Assembly: GCF_032854445.1 (NCBI RefSeq)
Contig: NC_088300.1
Span: 31,541,608 to 31,601,607, forward strand
Source: Liolophura sinensis
Lineage: Eukaryota; Mollusca; Polyplacophora; Chitonida; Chitonidae
Length of the DNA: 60,000 nucleotides
Direction of reading: 5' to 3'
In this document: positions 1-10,685 of the stretch, piece after piece
Layout of the letters: the number at the start of each line of letters is the position of its first letter
How positions within the stretch are numbered: the first letter of the stretch is position 1
Translations under genes and position numbers: made by a program
Notes under the pieces: model-generated
The model's database searches: none
Told to the model about the DNA's origin: nothing
What the model saw: the letters and a program-made list of their open reading frames with translations, nothing else

Positions 1-142
1 CTTGCTTGTGCGCCGTAGTATTATGGAACTGCATTTTTTGTCGTGTTTCTACTGAATTATTTTCTATTTTATAACTTTTGGGCCGAGTTAAACTGGAAGA
101 AACAGAGTCTTACATGAACCAAATTCCGTTGTGTTTTTTCAG

Positions 143-331
143 GGTGCTCCTCGTCGCCTTGGAGACAAGATGCCAGCAGAGGGCGTGGAAGTGGCACTGA
201 ACCCTGACGAGTTGGACATGGACACAGCGGCCATGCAGGCTAAGTACGACCAGACGGTGAGAGAACAACAGTCGCAGCTAGAGAAGGAAGACTTAACAGA
301 CATGGTGGCAGAACATGCAGCTAAGCAAAAG
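143..331 (+). CDS. SF3B2: SF3B2 (SAP145) penultimate coding exon, partial gene
   Basis: The product is the C-terminal part of splicing factor 3B subunit 2, a component of the U2 snRNP SF3b complex that acts in the nucleus at branch-site recognition. The exon follows a pyrimidine-rich acceptor (TTTTTTCAG, AG at 141-142) and ends at 331 before a GTGAGG donor. It is open in one frame, phase 0 at its 3' end. The peptide has the family pattern RRLGDKM, then EGVEVALNPDELDMD, then VREQQSQLEKEDLTDMVAEH. This lines up closely with what I recall of the human SF3B2 C-terminus (EGVEVAL, VREQQ, EKED, DMVAEHAAKQK). Upstream exons lie outside the window. The ATG at 131 falls inside the intron and acceptor, so it is not a start. 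Confidence 0.93.
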
Positions 332-966
332 GTGAGGCAGTTCTCATTTTTCATCTTTGATCGTTGTGGTTGAGAGGAGTGGATTTATTGGACATTATTT
401 AGAAACAGCACGAATGAATGAACGAACAGTTAACTCCACACCAGCAATATTTCAGCCATCTTGTGGCAAGACAGGAACCTGTACAATGTGAATGTTCAAA
501 TAAATTTGAGTAAAAATGATAAATCCAATTGGAATTGATTTGTGGTTGAGAAGAGTGGAGCAGAAAAGTTTGTTTTGTTAACATTGTGGAAAGATAAATA
601 GGGGCTGCTGAATTGAAAAATCGTGAGATTGAATCCGTCACTGTGGTTGGGTGGTGATGTAGAGTCGATTCGTTGTGGAAACATGCTGGTACATTTCAAG
701 CGATAGGATGCAGTTAATGTCAAATGAAATCTTGTTTCAAAATGTTATTTTCCTTAAAATTATGGAAATGACATGAACACGAGCCTTTCTGATGACCTGT
801 AAATCTTGCTCAAAAGCATGATTTCATCCTTAAACTTCATGCCACAATCATTGTCAGTAGATTGTGAATCACAGGTAGGCCATATTGTTACAGCAGCTTT
901 TCGTGGCAGCTTTCACTGTAAATGGTTGATTTGTGCAGTGACCATTTATAATTTTTCTCTTTTCAG

Positions 967-1032
967 AAAAGGAAAAAGCAGTCACAAGACACAAGTCGAT
1001 CGGCCAAGAAATACAAAGAGTTCAAGTTCTAG
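967..1032 (+). CDS. SF3B2: SF3B2 terminal coding exon with stop
   Basis: This exon is too short to stand out as an ORF. The acceptor TTTTCAG ends at 966 and reading continues in phase 0 from the exon ending at 331. It encodes a lysine-rich tail ending in KKYKEFKF followed by TAG at 1030-1032. KKYKEFKF is also the end of human SF3B2, so gene, strand, frame and stop are all secure. The intron (332-966) is 635 bp and holds a small relic of a second SINE family near 411-475. Confidence 0.93.
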   Translation, partial: KRKKQSQDTSRSAKKYKEFKF

Positions 1033-1188
1033 TGTGTCATTGGGACAGTTTTCTTCTTAATTTGTACATACGCATCATTACTGACTCACATCCCATATCT
1101 TAATACCTGAACGTGTTTCATCAACAGTTTTGTGATTACAGTAAATACTGTATACTAGAGACTTGTGTTGAGAAAGGGAAATACATAC

Positions 1189-1194
1189 AATAAA
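1189..1194 (+). terminator. Probable SF3B2 poly(A) signal
   Basis: AATAAA lies 157 bp after the SF3B2 stop, directly upstream of a MITE copy that begins at 1201. Cleavage would therefore fall inside the MITE end. A second AATAAA at 2306-2311 is an alternative distal signal. Confidence 0.55.
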
Positions 1195-1200
1195 ACTGTT

Positions 1201-1422
1201 TACTGTAAATCTTCAACCTTTTCAACCTCTGAAGCGCTTTTTTTACAGTTGAATTTATTCCTACAGTTATTATGAAAATTACACTAAAATGATTTGTCTG
1301 TGTCGTTAAAGACGCAAGCTTCATAAGATTGTGCAAATTATTTCTCTACACTTCATAGTTCTCTCAGAATGTTTCAAAATATTGGTAGCAGGTGCTGTTG
1401 AAAAGGTTGATGAATTAGGGTA
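1201..1422 (+). repeat. MITE family copy B1
   Basis: About 222 bp bounded by TA. The left end reads CTGTAAATCTTCAACCTTTT and the right end is a near inverted match (AAAAGGTTGATGAATTAGGG). The interior matches copies at 57560, 58314 and, inverted, 25122. It lies at the SF3B2 3' end. Confidence 0.6.
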
Positions 1423-3004
1423 TGTACAACATAAATCAGGTTTTTCTTTCCAACCTGTGTATTGAAATCCTGTTAAATTCAGTACAAGAAAGCTTTTTCA
1501 ACTTGAACATTTTGTAACTGATATTTTAGATCATGTAAAGCATTGCACTCAGAGAATTCAAGAAATGAGAGATGAGTAAACGATACATAAGTGGGTTTGA
1601 TTCTTAACCTTTGTGGGGAATTTTAAAGTTGACGTTGCTATCACATGGTAAAGCGACGTCACTTCATTGAAGAACCAGCTTTTCACAATGAACACCCAAG
1701 AAAGGGCTCATTGACTAAAAAAAGGATAAACCTAGTCTTTATAGCTGCCCCTTTTTTTAGCGAGGCGAACAGCGCTGTTAAGTTGCTCTGTCTGTCAGCT
1801 GATTGTTTGACATCCTATCTTCAAACATGGGTCATTAACTCAATGAGTTGCCTTGAGCGCAAGACAACAGCAACATTTGTGAAGGATGTCGCAGCTGTTG
1901 CTAATTCGAGGTTGTAGTGGCATGCTTCCCAACTGTATAATTAGGAACATTTCTGAGAAATATTTAATTACACTTTTAACAGAAGTAAAGTGCTTTGATT
2001 TTCTGTACCAAAGCAGAAACAGTTTGGGTTGCAGTTTTCTCATAACATAAAACTGCATATGAATGTACCATTTTTATAGTGAAACATTGAGAAATAAGGG
2101 TATAGGTACATAATTTAGAGACTTTAAAAGTTTGCCTTCACTTTAGGAAACTGGTCATTTGAGGGGTAAAATACATTTGTGTGATTTTTGGAACCAATGC
2201 CCCATGAACCGATTTCTCTGGAGTGCTAGCCAGTGCGTGTTAGCAAAGGTCTCAACAAACTTCTCATTTCCCACATACATGTATAGATGCCATTGTTTGT
2301 GTTGGAATAAAGTCTTATCATCACACAGTTTTTCTCTTTGAGTTAGATTTTAATCCTCTCTGACGTTTAACATCTGAGGCTAGTTTATTCAAAAAGCATA
2401 CTGAAGAGTGACAGTATTTAGTCCCGTATCGTCTTTTGGGGACTGTAAGTTTCAACCCATCTGTCAGCTAACAGTTTGATTGTTATTTATTACCATACAC
2501 AAAGAATATTTCACCTATACCATGTAAGTATTTATGGCTAGAGGCATGGTAATGGTATGGTTCCTCAAGTCTATATGGTGTGAAGCTGAAGATAGTCATG
2601 GGTTTCCCTTGGGCTCTGCCTGGTTTTTTCCCGCCATGATGCTGGTCACCCTTGTATGAGTGAAATATTCTTGAGTACAGCGTAAAACACTAATCAAATT
2701 AAAAAAAACCCAAAGAAATACATCACTTGTCTGGGGAAGATGGGCTGGAGGAAGCTATTGCCCATTTCATAAAGCACATGTAGCGTTATGTTCACATAAC
2801 TAACATGGCAACTAATACCTACAGTACTGGTCGCTAAGGAAGTTCAGTGTAGATAACATTACATGCGTTTTGTGAAACGGGCCCCTAAAACTTCAACCCC
2901 ATACTAGTGGAAGTCCAGTGATCTCTGTCAAATGTAAGATCGGGCAAATGGCCCTACAATTTCTGTTCGCTTATTGTCACTAGGGTCCCAAGCACAGAGT
3001 TGAC
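1423..3004. other. Intergenic space between the convergent SF3B2 and PCMT1 genes
   Basis: No convincing coding exon was seen on either strand. The stretch holds a distal AATAAA (2306-2311) and a 5'-truncated SINE (2591-2708). Small ORFs here have no recognisable motif. Confidence 0.5.
2591..2708 (+). repeat. tRNA-derived SINE, 5'-truncated
   Basis: Plus-oriented 3' portion of the window's main SINE: a core with the complement of the GTACTCAAGAATATTTCACT motif, ending in an A-rich ATCAAATTAAAAAAAA tail. The tRNA-like head is missing. Confidence 0.7.
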
Positions 3005-5941
3005 ACTTTCAAATTGTATTTCATGTTTATTGAAATAATAACAGAGTACAAATAACATCAACAAAAATGCCGCAAGAATACATACCATTAAATTATACAT
3101 GTACAAGCATTTCAGCACTTTAAGCAGGTTGGCAATAGTAGTTTAAGTGAAAAGCAAAGTAGGGTTTTGACTGTATCACAGTAGCACGTGACGGATGAAA
3201 ATATTCAACAGAACTGATTGCATGATGCTGTCATTGTCAGAACACACTGTACATTAGGGATTAGAAGTAAGGTAATGGTGAACAGACCTCATTCGATCAA
3301 TCCAACTTCTTCGTTAACAAGTAATTATGGTAAGATAAAAATATGAGAGGTTCAATCAGCTAAGGTTCCATTAAAAGATCACGAGTTTCAGTTCTTTCAT
3401 GTGATATAAGAGTTTCTTATACTTTATAACGATGCTTTTTCTTGGCCCTATCGTGGCTAAATATGGTTAAAATTGTACCATTTTCAGGACAGAAAGAAAA
3501 TGAATTGTTTCTACTGACTTTCACAACAACCAATCAAAGAGTTGCTTGTCACATGGCACTTGTTTATTTTCAGTGGACACATAATCTGCTTAATGCATGG
3601 CAAATTTAGACATTGACATCATTATGATACATGTTTACTAATAAACACAACCTATTCAAACTCACCAGCTGCATTAATATTCATTAACTTAAATATCTGA
3701 CCATTTTTCTCCTTCACTGTTTTGATATATTTACTCTGTAATCAAAACAGTAACTTGTTTCTTTTTGTGCGTTTTCCGAAAATTGCCAAACACAATTCAC
3801 AGCGACCATTTAGAACTTGGCTTGAAGATACACAACTTTGATGTTACTGAACAGGAGTTAAAAGCTATGTACAGTAAAATGGGTGAAAGAACCAAATAGT
3901 ACAAAAGGGAAGCATTTAACATGGCCAGATTTTCACGTCAACATCTTGAAAAATGTACCGGATACCAAAATCACTAACCCAATGCTAACAAAAGCCAACC
4001 TTGTAAACCAACGAAGAAAGACTGACATCACATTTTATGACATTACACGATACAGTATCATTATCATATACTGACTGTTCTCAATAATTTCAGTTGATGG
4101 CTTTGCTGATCATTTGGTTACTCCCCTTGGTAGGGAGGTGGAATCCTTATCAATTTGTGCACCATACTGACAGAATGAATCCTTTGAGCTTCTATATCCA
4201 TCTAAAGCAGCATTATGGTACAGCTGTTTTGTATGACATTATCTTTATGTCTGAAATACAGAGCACATCAACCTGTCACCACACATAGGTCTGTTTCCAG
4301 CCATGGTAGACCTACATTTAGGACAATATACATGATGTATGTGTAGCTACAAGTATGAACAGCTGTAGTCTACAATCAACCTGTAGTTAAACTAACGAAA
4401 AGCATACTCTTTTCACACTACTCTATTCACGTCAACATTAATATAGACTTCAAGTTGTACACAGGGCAGACAGAGATATAGTGGAGGCGCAATTTTGTAT
4501 TGTGTGCAGTTGTCCTATGTTTTATCCAAAAGAAATAGCTGTTTTGAGATGAAACAACCCAAATGAAATTAAAGATTTCTTAATTTCTAATTTGCATTAA
4601 TAATACAGAGGGCATAGTTCATTATGTTGGTACAAATTTCTGAAACTCTTTAACATCAACAAGTAATGGAGTAAACAAAGGGAAGAGTACCAGAGCAGTT
4701 TTCTTAAGACTATCAAGACATGTCAAACACCTTGGCATCTTCAGAGGACAGCCCTAGCAAACACTCTAGTCAACTTGTAGGGAAAGGAAAAACACCCAAT
4801 TCTCAACACAAGTACATTATACAAGTACTTTAGCACCATAGGTCTACCTCCTCAGGTTGATATCAGCGTAAATCTCTATCATATACGTAACAAAAAAATA
4901 GACAGAAATAACGTATTACTAAACACCAGGCCATGAGATCACAAAACAATCACAACACAAGACTTAAGTCAAAGTTTCTAATCACTTTAGAATTGTCATT
5001 TTCGATGTCACCAGACCCAAATATTGGTTGACAGTGTAAACTCTGGGTAAGTTATTGTACAAGCCATTTCAGCCAAAATAACCGAAAGGAACATACGAAA
5101 TTTTAATAACTGAAGTTTTGACTTAAGTCTAAGATCGCTTTGTGATCGCGGGGCCAGATGATTAAGAAAATGTGCACAAGGAAAACTACATGTTCTGGAA
5201 AGCAACATGTTTAAGAAGCACCTTTCCCATACTACACATTCTATTATAATCTCATCTCCATGTGTATGTGGGGCATCCATTTTCTACACATGAGAAATAC
5301 TTTCAGCTCTGTGTGAAATAATGAACAGAAATAGTAAAATGCATCAGCAGTTCATGAAACTTCTAGTAGTCAGGTCTTTGATGACAATGCCTTGCTATGA
5401 GTAGCCATGGATTTATATGGGAAGGTCTATTAATAATTTCAAACCTCACGTTTGTGTCCTGAAAAAAGTACCATATGATCACCATCATACATGTAACACA
5501 GTGACAGTCTCCATGCCAACCCCACCCGCCCTCACTCCTCACCACAACCACCACCCTTGATTTTCTTTCATAAGACAAGTATGTTACTGAAATACACTGT
5601 AGGGTAATGTATATTACATGTACAGTTACAGTCAGCCTCCTAGAATCAAGGACGCAATGGTCGTAATATAGGGAAAACAAATATAAGCTGTCTTTTGAAA
5701 CTAACTCTTTGTTCCTGGAACCCTGTTATTTTCATGAATAGTATATCTATACAGCAGCTGTGGTGCACTCTCCAAGTGTCCATTAGACATAGGTACAACA
5801 TTCCATATACAGATAACTGTGGATACTGCACAGTACAAAGTGCTGCACACCAGGATAGCTACATAATACCTCCTGTTTAAGCCCACAACTAGAATAAAGC
5901 CACAGGTAATGTATTAACTGTAGGCCATCTCCCCAACTTCC
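3005..5941 (-). other. PCMT1: Probable long 3' UTR of the PCMT1 -KQEL transcript
   Basis: About 2.9 kb with no coding evidence lies downstream of the TAA at 5942-5944. A minus-strand AATAAA (TTTATT at 3026-3031) would place cleavage near 3005-3015. Another TTTATT near 3563 is an alternative. UTR extent is inferred from the signals only; the stretch might instead be intergenic. Confidence 0.4.
3026..3031 (-). terminator. Candidate distal poly(A) signal of PCMT1
   Basis: AATAAA on the minus strand, the first convincing signal approaching the intergenic boundary. It would end the long transcript that uses the alternative last exon. Confidence 0.35.
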
Positions 5942-5960
5942 TTAGAGCTCTTGCTTTGAC
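5942..5960 (-). CDS. PCMT1: PCMT1 alternative last coding exon (-SKQEL C-terminus)
   Basis: On the minus strand a long polypyrimidine run and CAG (5963-5961) precede an exon starting at 5960. Suppose exon 5 is spliced early at an AG/GTGGAG donor (exon end 7006, GT at 7005-7004). The split codon AG+G gives Arg, followed by Ser-Lys-Gln-Glu-Leu and TAA (5944-5942). The product then ends PRSKQEL instead of PRWR. Mammalian PCMT1 is known to be spliced into -RWK and -RDEL forms at the same position, the latter with an ER-retention-like tail. KQEL resembles such a tail. Splice use is inferred from sites and phase; there is no transcript evidence here. Confidence 0.7.
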
Positions 5961-6572
5961 CTGAAAAAAAAAAAGGATCTTAAAAGTGACTTTCATATGC
6001 TTAAGGAGAATTAGTTTGGGGCAAGCACAAATGTCAACAATATTATTATGCCTGTGTAATTAAATCTGATGCCAGAACCTCAAAATATTTAAGAAAAATT
6101 CTGAATCTATCACAATACACGTACATCAATACGCTATTTATTAATTGTATTATATTTTTGACTGTTCCCATATGCACATGAATGAGTGATTTCCACAATT
6201 TCCATATTTAAATAAAGGTCAAGGTGGGGGGAAATTTAATGTCATTTCTAATTTCTTCAACCAAAACTGTGAAACAAACAAAACACTAAAGAAAAGGTCA
6301 AAAAGAATTCTTGTATCAATAAGACCACCAAAAGATCGAGAAGAGGGAGGGCTGTAAGTAAGGCTGAAATCTGCCACGCACTGATTTAATATGATGAGCT
6401 AGGATGTGCCACAACAGTGGTTGGGAACATGACTCTGGTTTGTTTTGGTAAATGTCTGTCACATTCGGCTGGGAAGTGAAGTTCCATAACCAAGACTGAG
6501 AAATGTGAATAGATCCATTGAAGTGGCGTGCTAAATAGTCAAACCACAATCTAATGTCTATATGTATGAGGC

Positions 6573-6578
6573 TTTATT
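6573..6578 (-). terminator. Candidate poly(A) signal of the PCMT1 -RWR transcript
   Basis: AATAAA on the minus strand about 420 bp after the TAA at 6996-6998. It would end transcripts that read through the alternative donor. Confidence 0.35.
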
Positions 6579-6995
6579 TAATTTCACTAAGTGATTTGGT
6601 CAACTGAAATTAATCATAATCTAATTGAATTTGGCAACACAAATTAAAGCAATAAATTCATGTATGAAATCCTAAACCAGTAGATTTGTAGAATTTGTGT
6701 TCACCAGAGCTTATGAGATAAGTTGATTTTACAGTGGGGTATCAATTATTGAAGGTCAAAAATAATTTGCCTGACAGAATTCCCTTTGTTATACATTCTC
6801 TCTCAGTATTTTATAAATGCACATGAATGTGTTAAAGAATTTTCACTGCCAAAGCCTTGCACAAATCCTGAGGCCCAGAACGCTTAATTATATGTGAAGA
6901 CAAAACACTCCTAAACACACCAGTCATGCAAAGAAGGCAGTTTTCATAAAGCACCTTACAAGGGGAGGCAAACACCATGCAAGGTTAGCGCAGAG

Positions 6996-7175
6996 TTATC
7001 TCCACCTGGGCCACTGCTTGTCTTTGCTTGTCAGCGGTACATAGATCACACCCATCAGCGTGGTTGTTTCTATTGACCCGTCCATCAACTTGTCCACTTG
7101 CTTCAGGTTCTGATTGGCTCCCGCTGGACCTACAGGAATAATCAGCCTACCTCCTGGCTTTAACTGCTCAATCAA
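6996..7175 (-). CDS. PCMT1: PCMT1 coding exon 5 (-RWR end)
   Basis: The acceptor is TCCACAG (AG at 7177-7176). It encodes [11 protein letters not shown] through QWPRWR, stop TAA at 6998-6996, residues 171-229. An internal donor (AG/GTGGAG, exon end 7006) allows splicing to the alternative last exon at 5960. Confidence 0.95.
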   Translation of the reverse strand: MIEQLKPGGRLIIPVGPAGANQNLKQVDKLMDGSIETTTLMGVIYVPLTSKDKQWPRWR

Positions 7176-10100
7176 CTGTGGATGTAAGAAGACAGGAACA
7201 TATCAAGAACTTAAAATGCAAACTAACATACGGATACTGAAATGCATATATTAAAGTCAACAAACATAACAGAATAAATGTTTTGAAAGTACTGAATCCT
7301 ATGACAGTATTAATCATCTACACATGTAGCCAACACCACCAGCCTTTGAACCTTTGGGAGAGAGGGTAAGCCAAGAAAATGTACAATGCGCCATAAAGAA
7401 ATCAAAAGGAGCCATTGCTTTTTTTAGAAGGTTTTGTGATCACACGTCACTCTGTTGTCGAAATGTTCTACCTAGAAACCAACATATGGCCTGACAAACT
7501 CGCTTGCTTATTTGCATAGGACTAATACTATGCCCCAAGAAAGGCTTTAGGCAGCTCAACACAATAATACTTCAGCAATAAATTTTTAACTTGATCTTTA
7601 ATAGACATAGCACACAGCAGTACATACTGCTTCTGGCATTTCCGGTGCAGCTGCTCCTACGTGGATTGCATCATAAGGTGCTTCTTCTAAGTAACCTTTC
7701 CTACCGTCACCAACCACCATCTTAACTCGTCCACTCTCAACAAGTCTCTGTATAGAGGGGTCTTTCCTTAAGTTAACCAATGACCCCTCAACAAGTTCAG
7801 GGATGTGATCAATACCAACAGCTTTTCCGCTTTCTCCTACCTTTGTGAAAGAAAAAATAGAAGAGCTATACAGTATTATTTATTTATTTATTTCATTGGT
7901 GTTTTACGACGTACTCAAGAATATTTCACTTATACGACGACGGCCAGCATTATGGTGGGAGGAAACCAGGCATAGCCTGGGGGGAACCCAAGACCATCCG
8001 CAGGTTGCTGGCAGATCTCCCCATGTACGGCAGCCAGCATGAGCTGGACTTGAACTCACAGCAACCGTTTTGGTGAGAGACTCCTGCATCATTATGCTGT
8101 GTTAGCCCGCTAACCAACTGAGCCACGGAGGCCCCTATACAGTATTATGTTTATTCATTAATTTGTTCAATAGGCATAAAAAGGCTGTACTCTGACACTT
8201 TCTGAGTACTGGCCTCTTCCTTTATATTAGTGAGTCTGCCAACTTTGATCGGAAATGAAGGTTCTACAATGTACAGTAACAGATGGGCAAGGACTAAATC
8301 CTAGCATGTCACCCACCATTATAGCCATACAGGCTGTAAGGTATCCACTTCCAGATCCAACATCTAAAGCTTTCCCTCCTTCCTTCAGCTGTTCTGATAG
8401 CAGTTCCAGAGCATGTGCATGCTACAATTACATACATGTAAAACACCGATAATGTGATTCATCTGAAAAATTACAACTGAAATACATGTACTTTAGCTAA
8501 TGTGAAAACTGACACAACCATTGGGAAAATTCTAATCTTTTAGTTGACTGGCATCTTGCAGACTTCCTCATTAAAACAAAAAAAAAGAAACCACTATAAG
8601 CACACAATTTTTCATTTGACTTGTGTTTCCCACTCTATTCAAAATTATGTAGGTTTTACAGAGCTTGTTTGAAGAAGGCTCGGAAACAATGGACCTACTA
8701 AGCTACGTTAACACTATGACTTTCAATGTGCCAAGAACACTTTCAAGTGCCAGTAGTCTGGCCAGTCAGGACAAAGCTTTCTACTCCATGCTACAACCTT
8801 TTTACATACAGCAGGGCAAATTTCAACATAGACACCTAAATAACTAGAACTACACTGACCCGAGCTACCAAGTTCAGTGCATCACAAAGAGGACTGTTTT
8901 TATTTGTGTACCAAAATAAAGTTGTGCTCAAAATATCCCTACATAAACACCAAGTAAACATGCACAAAAATTAAGAAAATGGATGCTCATTTCACACCTC
9001 TTTTTTTTTCTTCATGCAATATTCGTAAGTGAGAAAAGATCTAGTTCTTCTTGTCTCTTTCACAAACTGTTGTAGTACATGAATTAGTCTGATGTTAGGC
9101 CAGCATTATGGTAGGAGAAAACCAGGCAGAGCCTGGTGGAAACCCATGACTATCTGCAGGCTGATGCAGACCTTCCTGGAAGAAAAAGGATCCCACAAAG
9201 TTCGTTTATTTATTTATTTCTTTGAATGGTGTTTTCGGTCGTGGTCAAGAATATTTCACCTATGTGACGACAACCAGCACTAAGGTGGGATGAAATCTGG
9301 CAGAGCCCAGAGGAAACCCTTGACCGTCCGCAGGTTGCTGTCAGACGCAAGCCAGCATGAGATGGAACACACAGCTGCCGCATTGGCAAGAGACTCCATG
9401 TTCATTGTGCCGCGCTGGCGCACCTCGACCACTGAAATTCCTTTATGCTGATCCCCTAAGGTGGACATGGTTTAATACTGGACAGTGAAGTTTAAAACAC
9501 TCACCATGTGGGGAGCACTGATGGTTACTGCATACCCAATGCTCTGAGGGGAATCTGCATATGGATTAGCTCTACTGAAGTGAGCTCGATCTACAGCCTT
9601 CATTGCATTGGCCACAGCTGGGTTTTTTATAATACCATTGCCTGCAAAATTCAACATGTGGTGGCTGCATAAAAACACATCATGTTGGAAGAAAATAGAT
9701 CACGTCAAGCAGAAGTTTTTCATTTTTTCCTTACTGTAAAAATTTAAGTTTCAAATACATTTTGGTCAATGACGAAAAACACTTTATAGAAGTGACGGAA
9801 ACTAATACCACTGACACATCAAAACACAATGTGCCTCACTGAGCATCAGTTTGCACTGAATATGGTTGTGGACACACCAAATCTGCTTATAAATCAACTT
9901 CGATGAACTCTGATTTCAGTCCACATGCATATGTTTGAGAAATTTGATTTTATTTGATTCAATTCTGTTTAGTTATGCAAAGTTAATAAGCAAGACAGAG
10001 TTCCGTTCTGCATAACTCAACTGGATTATGACTGGTTTGCAAAACACGGACTTCCAGAGATATACAGGAAGTAATGACATACTATCACATCATTATGATT

Positions 10101-10601
10101 TATTTATTTACTTCATTGGTGTTCTACATCGTACTCAAAAATATTTCAAATATGTGACAGCAGCCAACATTATGGTGAGGGCCAGAGCCCAGGGGAAACC
10201 CACGACCATCTGCAGGTTGCTGGCAGAGCTCCTCACGTTCGACCCGACAAGAGGAAGCCAACATGAGCTGGACTTAAATTCACATCAACCGCATTGGTGG
10301 GAGGCTCCTAGGTAATCGCACCCTGCTGGCAATCTACCCCCTTCGGCCATGGAGGCCCCGACATCACTATGAAGGAACTCCCACCAATCAGAGCTTTGGG
10401 AACCACATTTAGCTGAATCCTGTGTGTCCACATCAATCTTCACCAATGCACACTGGTAGGAGATGAGACAATGGAAAATGTATTCCAAAACACATCTGCC
10501 TTTGTGTAAACACCAAAAGGAAACATCCAGAAATCAATTCACTTACGCTGAAGATTTTCAACCAAATTTATGTTTGAATTTCCGCTTGATCGCCAAGCCA
10601 T
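6996..10601 (-). CDS. PCMT1: Protein-L-isoaspartate O-methyltransferase, complete gene (five coding exons)
   Basis: The enzyme uses S-adenosylmethionine to methylate isoaspartyl residues that arise by protein ageing, starting their repair; it is mainly cytosolic. Coding exons on the minus strand are 10601-10547, 9641-9505, 8421-8317, 7840-7628 and 7175-6996, all with GT-AG introns. They join without a frame break to a 229-residue protein; the human form is 227 residues. Landmarks are MAWRSSG at 1-7, NGIIK at 20-24, DSPQSIG at 48-54, TISAPHM at 58-64, the SAM-binding LDVGSGSG at 83-90, GIDH at 108-111, [11 protein letters not shown] at 155-165, [14 protein letters not shown] at 176-189, and the terminal [10 protein letters not shown]...QWPRWR. 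The ATG at 10601 has A at -3 and G at +4 and matches the human start MAWKSGG. Introns 2-4 carry several SINE copies. Confidence 0.96.
7628..7840 (-). CDS. PCMT1: PCMT1 coding exon 4
   Basis: 213 bp, residues 100-170, phase 0 at both ends. The acceptor is CACAAAG (AG at 7842-7841) and the donor GTATGT at 7627-7622. It carries GIDH and the [11 protein letters not shown] segment characteristic of the family. Confidence 0.95.
7879..8134 (-). repeat. Full-length tRNA-derived SINE with perfect target-site duplication
   Basis: Read on the minus strand, it starts at GGGGCCTCCGTGGCTCAG. It has an A-box-like TGGCTCAGTTGG (8125-8114) and a B-box-like GAGTTCAAGTCC (8057-8046), then the conserved core, and ends in (AATA)n. 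It is flanked by an exact 14-bp repeat, CTATACAGTATTAT, at 7865-7878 and 8135-8148. It sits in PCMT1 intron 3. Confidence 0.88.
8317..8421 (-). CDS. PCMT1: PCMT1 coding exon 3
   Basis: 105 bp, residues 65-99, phase 0 at both ends. The acceptor is ATTGTAG and the donor GTGGGT. It encodes HAHALELL and the SAM-binding motif [12 protein letters not shown]. Confidence 0.95.
9094..9190 (-). repeat. SINE core fragment
   Basis: Matches the middle of the main SINE (GGCCAGCATTATGGT, then AACCAGGCAGAGCCTGG). Both the tRNA head and the A-rich tail are missing. It lies just beside another copy at 9202. Confidence 0.7.
9202..9433 (-). repeat. Diverged nearly full-length SINE
   Basis: Minus orientation, from a degenerate tRNA-like head near 9433 to a TTTATTTATTTATTT tail complement at 9202. 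Many substitutions relative to the 7879 copy show that it is older. Confidence 0.75.
9505..9641 (-). CDS. PCMT1: PCMT1 coding exon 2
   Basis: 137 bp. The acceptor is TTTTGCAG (AG at 9643-9642) and the donor GTGAGT at 9504-9499. It completes the split Arg19 codon and encodes NGIIKNP through TISAPHM (residues 19-64), including DSPQSIG. Confidence 0.95.
10099..10360 (-). repeat. Full-length SINE with imperfect target-site duplication
   Basis: Minus orientation from the GGGGCCTCCATGG head to a TTTATTTATTTA tail complement. Flanks ACATCATTATGA (10087-10098) and ACATCACTATGA (10361-10372) differ at one position, which suggests moderate age. It sits in PCMT1 intron 1. Confidence 0.82.
10547..10601 (-). 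CDS. PCMT1: PCMT1 coding exon 1
   Basis: Encodes residues 1-18 plus the first base of codon 19, with donor GTAAGT at 10546-10541. The frame remains open upstream to another ATG at 10685; see the separate entry. Confidence 0.92.
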
Positions 10602-10685
10602 ATTGAACTTGAAACAATGTGAAAATCCCAACAGTAAAAGAGCAAAGTTTGATGAGGCAAACTTCTCCCTCACTTGTCTGAACAT
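10602..10685 (-). CDS. PCMT1: Possible in-frame N-terminal extension of PCMT1
   Basis: 28 extra codons from an ATG at 10685-10683 to the MAWRSSG start, with an in-frame TGA just upstream. The extension begins MFRQVREK and contains a hydrophobic stretch, FALLLLGF. It therefore looks like a short signal peptide or anchor. The upstream ATG has C at -3 (weak context), so leaky scanning to MAW is likely. The exon itself probably begins at 10736 after a TTTTTTCTTTGCAG acceptor. Use of this start is inferred. Confidence 0.45.

Noticed and set aside
131-142. ATG at 131 as a start for the first exon
   Set aside because: It lies in the intron directly before the acceptor; the SF3B2 frame starts at 143 as an internal exon.
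8046-8125. Possible tRNA gene from A- and B-box-like sequences
   Set aside because: The boxes belong to the tRNA-derived head of a SINE with target-site duplications; no cloverleaf was sought or claimed.
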